The notes beneath the pieces are model-generated. The model made no database searches. It was not told where the DNA came from and saw only the letters and a list, made by a program, of their open reading frames with translations. Both the position numbers and the translations under genes were made by a program. This document shows positions 62,843 through 64,000 of a stretch of DNA of 64,000 bases, one piece after another. Every line of letters begins with the position of its first letter. Positions within the stretch are counted from its first letter, which is position 1. The stretch is from Cellvibrio sp. pealriver (lineage in GTDB: Bacteria > Pseudomonadota > Gammaproteobacteria > Pseudomonadales > Cellvibrionaceae): NCBI RefSeq assembly GCF_001183545.1, contig NZ_KQ236688.1:649149-713148 (forward strand). The letters run 5' to 3'.

Positions 62843-64000
62843 TTACTCCAGCTCGATAGATTTGAAAGAATTGTAGTTTTCGTTTTTGATACAAGGTTTA
62901 TTGGACTCGCTCAGCGAAATTACCTCTATTGCAGGGGCAGGTGAGGCCACCTGTTTCCCTGGTTTACTATCTTGAGTTGGTGGTGAGATTGAATTGTTGA
63001 TCTCTGATATCTTTCTCTGTGTGTAAACATTCCGAGATTCACCATTGGTGAGTTTTTTTATCCAGCGCTTCATTTTTATCGCTTGTTCCTGTACTCGCTC
63101 AAGAAGTTTCCAGCGAGACAATGCAAATGAGAGCTTTCCTAATTTAGAGATATCCGACTTTGTCATTTCCTTGCGAATTTTCTTGGCCTCTTGATGCTCA
63201 TAAATAGTCAGACCTGTGGTGTACTCTGGATCATTGGATTCAGCAAGAATTAGAGTTGCTTTATCCTCAGGGTGTTGGACCAGAATAGAATTAAGGTTGA
63301 GATCATCAATAAGAATCGTCACATTGGTGTGTCCTTGGGCTTCCAAGGTGGCGAGAGCATGTGAAAAATATTCAATATAATCGTACTGAATTAACCCTTT
63401 GTTAATTGAACGTGTTTCAGGCCGGCGAGCGAGAGCGTTCACCTCGTCTTCTGACAGCGATATTGGAGCGATATTTTTGGTCTTTTCTTCCCAAAAACAA
63501 ATTGGTGCTCGGCCCGTTTTGGTGTGTATCGTTTTGTGATATATCTCGTTGATCCACTCTTCTATAAAGCTACGGATTTGATCAATCGTAAAAACCGATT
63601 TTTTTAATGAGTCGTAGTCGCCAAGCTCGGTCGGGTTTGAAAATGTTGTTCCCGGAAGTTTCTGTACGATTCCGTGTGTCAATGTGCGGAATAGAGATTC
63701 AATATGTGCTTTACCATCTGGATCTCGAATTTGTGCTGGCGAAATTGTTACAGCAAGAAACTCACATATCCTGGCAAACGAAGTGTTAGCGAACTCCACT
63801 CCGTTATCTGGGACTATGCGAACTGGAATACCGCCTGGCAACCCTCTATTCGCGCGTGACAACATATCCTTAAGTGCTCCCAGTGCGGTTGTTGCACTTG
63901 GGGGATACATACATATATGAATACCAACAATTGCCCGTGTTGCAATATCCATTACGCACGTCAGAAATGGCCTTCCAATCACATCGCCGGTACTTTCATC
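62843..64000 (-). CDS. tniA: TniA/TnsB-type DDE transposase, 5' end outside the window
   Basis: The frame is open to the window edge, giving the last 385 residues or so. It carries the retroviral-integrase-like core: RPFLTCVMDIATRAIVGIHI, the second catalytic Asp in RIVPDNGVEFAN, and the catalytic Glu in GKAHIESLFRTL. A Mu-type C-terminal beta domain follows (INKGLIQYDYIEYFSHALATLEAQG...), then a basic, partly disordered tail that may contact TniB. The first catalytic Asp should lie just outside. Whether a tnsA gene lies upstream cannot be seen. Confidence 0.92.
   Translation of the reverse strand, partial: DESTGDVIGRPFLTCVMDIATRAIVGIHICMYPPSATTALGALKDMLSRANRGLPGGIPVRIVPDNGVEFANTSFARICEFLAVTISPAQIRDPDGKAHIESLFRTLTHGIVQKLPGTTFSNPTELGDYDSLKKSVFTIDQIRSFIEEWINEIYHKTIHTKTGRAPICFWEEKTKNIAPISLSEDEVNALARRPETRSINKGLIQYDYIEYFSHALATLEAQGHTNVTILIDDLNLNSILVQHPEDKATLILAESNDPEYTTGLTIYEHQEAKKIRKEMTKSDISKLGKLSFALSRWKLLERVQEQAIKMKRWIKKLTNGESRNVYTQRKISEINNSISPPTQDSKPGKQVASPAPAIEVISLSESNKPCIKNENYNSFKSIELE

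Noticed and set aside
57637..64000. CRISPR-associated transposon (type I-F3 or V-K)
   Set aside because: No cas gene, no Cas12k-like frame and no repeat-spacer array is visible beside tniABQ. The small RNAs lack direct repeats like crRNA arrays.

Overview
The window reads as a chromosomal segment of a polysaccharide-degrading gammaproteobacterium, most likely Cellvibrio or a close relative (Cellvibrionaceae). The grounds are an Entner-Doudoroff/glucose cluster in one block, secreted enzymes with serine-rich linkers and carbohydrate-binding modules (a pectate lyase and a CBM-linked di-haem protein), csrA directly after lysC, and moderate GC. This placement is inference from gene content; no search was run.

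Layout. 1-9.1 kb: pgi (5' end cut by the window), edd, zwf, pgl, eda, gap, pykA, carrying glucose-6-phosphate to pyruvate. 9.1-20 kb: an M23 peptidase, a MORN-repeat/C13-peptidase fusion, a Trm112-like protein, alaS, lysC, csrA, tRNA-Ser(GCU) and valS. 20.3-24.5 kb: cell-surface glycan genes (two glycosyltransferases, a Stealth-type phosphotransferase, heptosyltransferase I, DUF6165). 24.6-31.6 kb: a leftward six-gene unit joining a sulfide/persulfide-type ArsR regulator, rhodanese, TauE-type exporter and ETHE1-like dioxygenase to an RND efflux pair, with a palindromic operator over its promoter. 31.7-41 kb: MHYT signalling protein, CBM/di-haem secreted protein, VOC protein, peroxiredoxin-like/sigma-factor pair, acyltransferase, gltX, tRNA-Ala(GGC).

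41.2-58 kb is accessory. Next to tRNA-Ala lie a partial duplication of the tRNA 3' end, a hairpin-rich element, a higBA toxin-antitoxin pair with an ApeA-like HEPN gene, and an AbiEi-like regulator with a deleted nucleotidyltransferase partner. Household genes follow (DUF2956, thioesterase, EamA, pectate lyase, lipoproteins, OmpW). Then come a HEPN/MNT toxin-antitoxin pair, a sulfotransferase and a REP-associated tyrosine transposase with five copies of a large palindromic repeat.

58-64 kb holds the inner part of a Tn7/Tn5053-like transposon: tniA (cut by the window end), tniB and a long tniQ/tnsD with about five helix-turn-helix modules. Left of it are a small membrane protein, an AbrB-type protein and a cluster of candidate transposase-binding repeats. 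In the 554-base gap between the membrane protein and the AbrB gene lie two tandem, homologous small-RNA genes, each with its own sigma-70-like promoter and intrinsic terminator. I recognise no known RNA family in them, and they are the strongest candidate for something undescribed.
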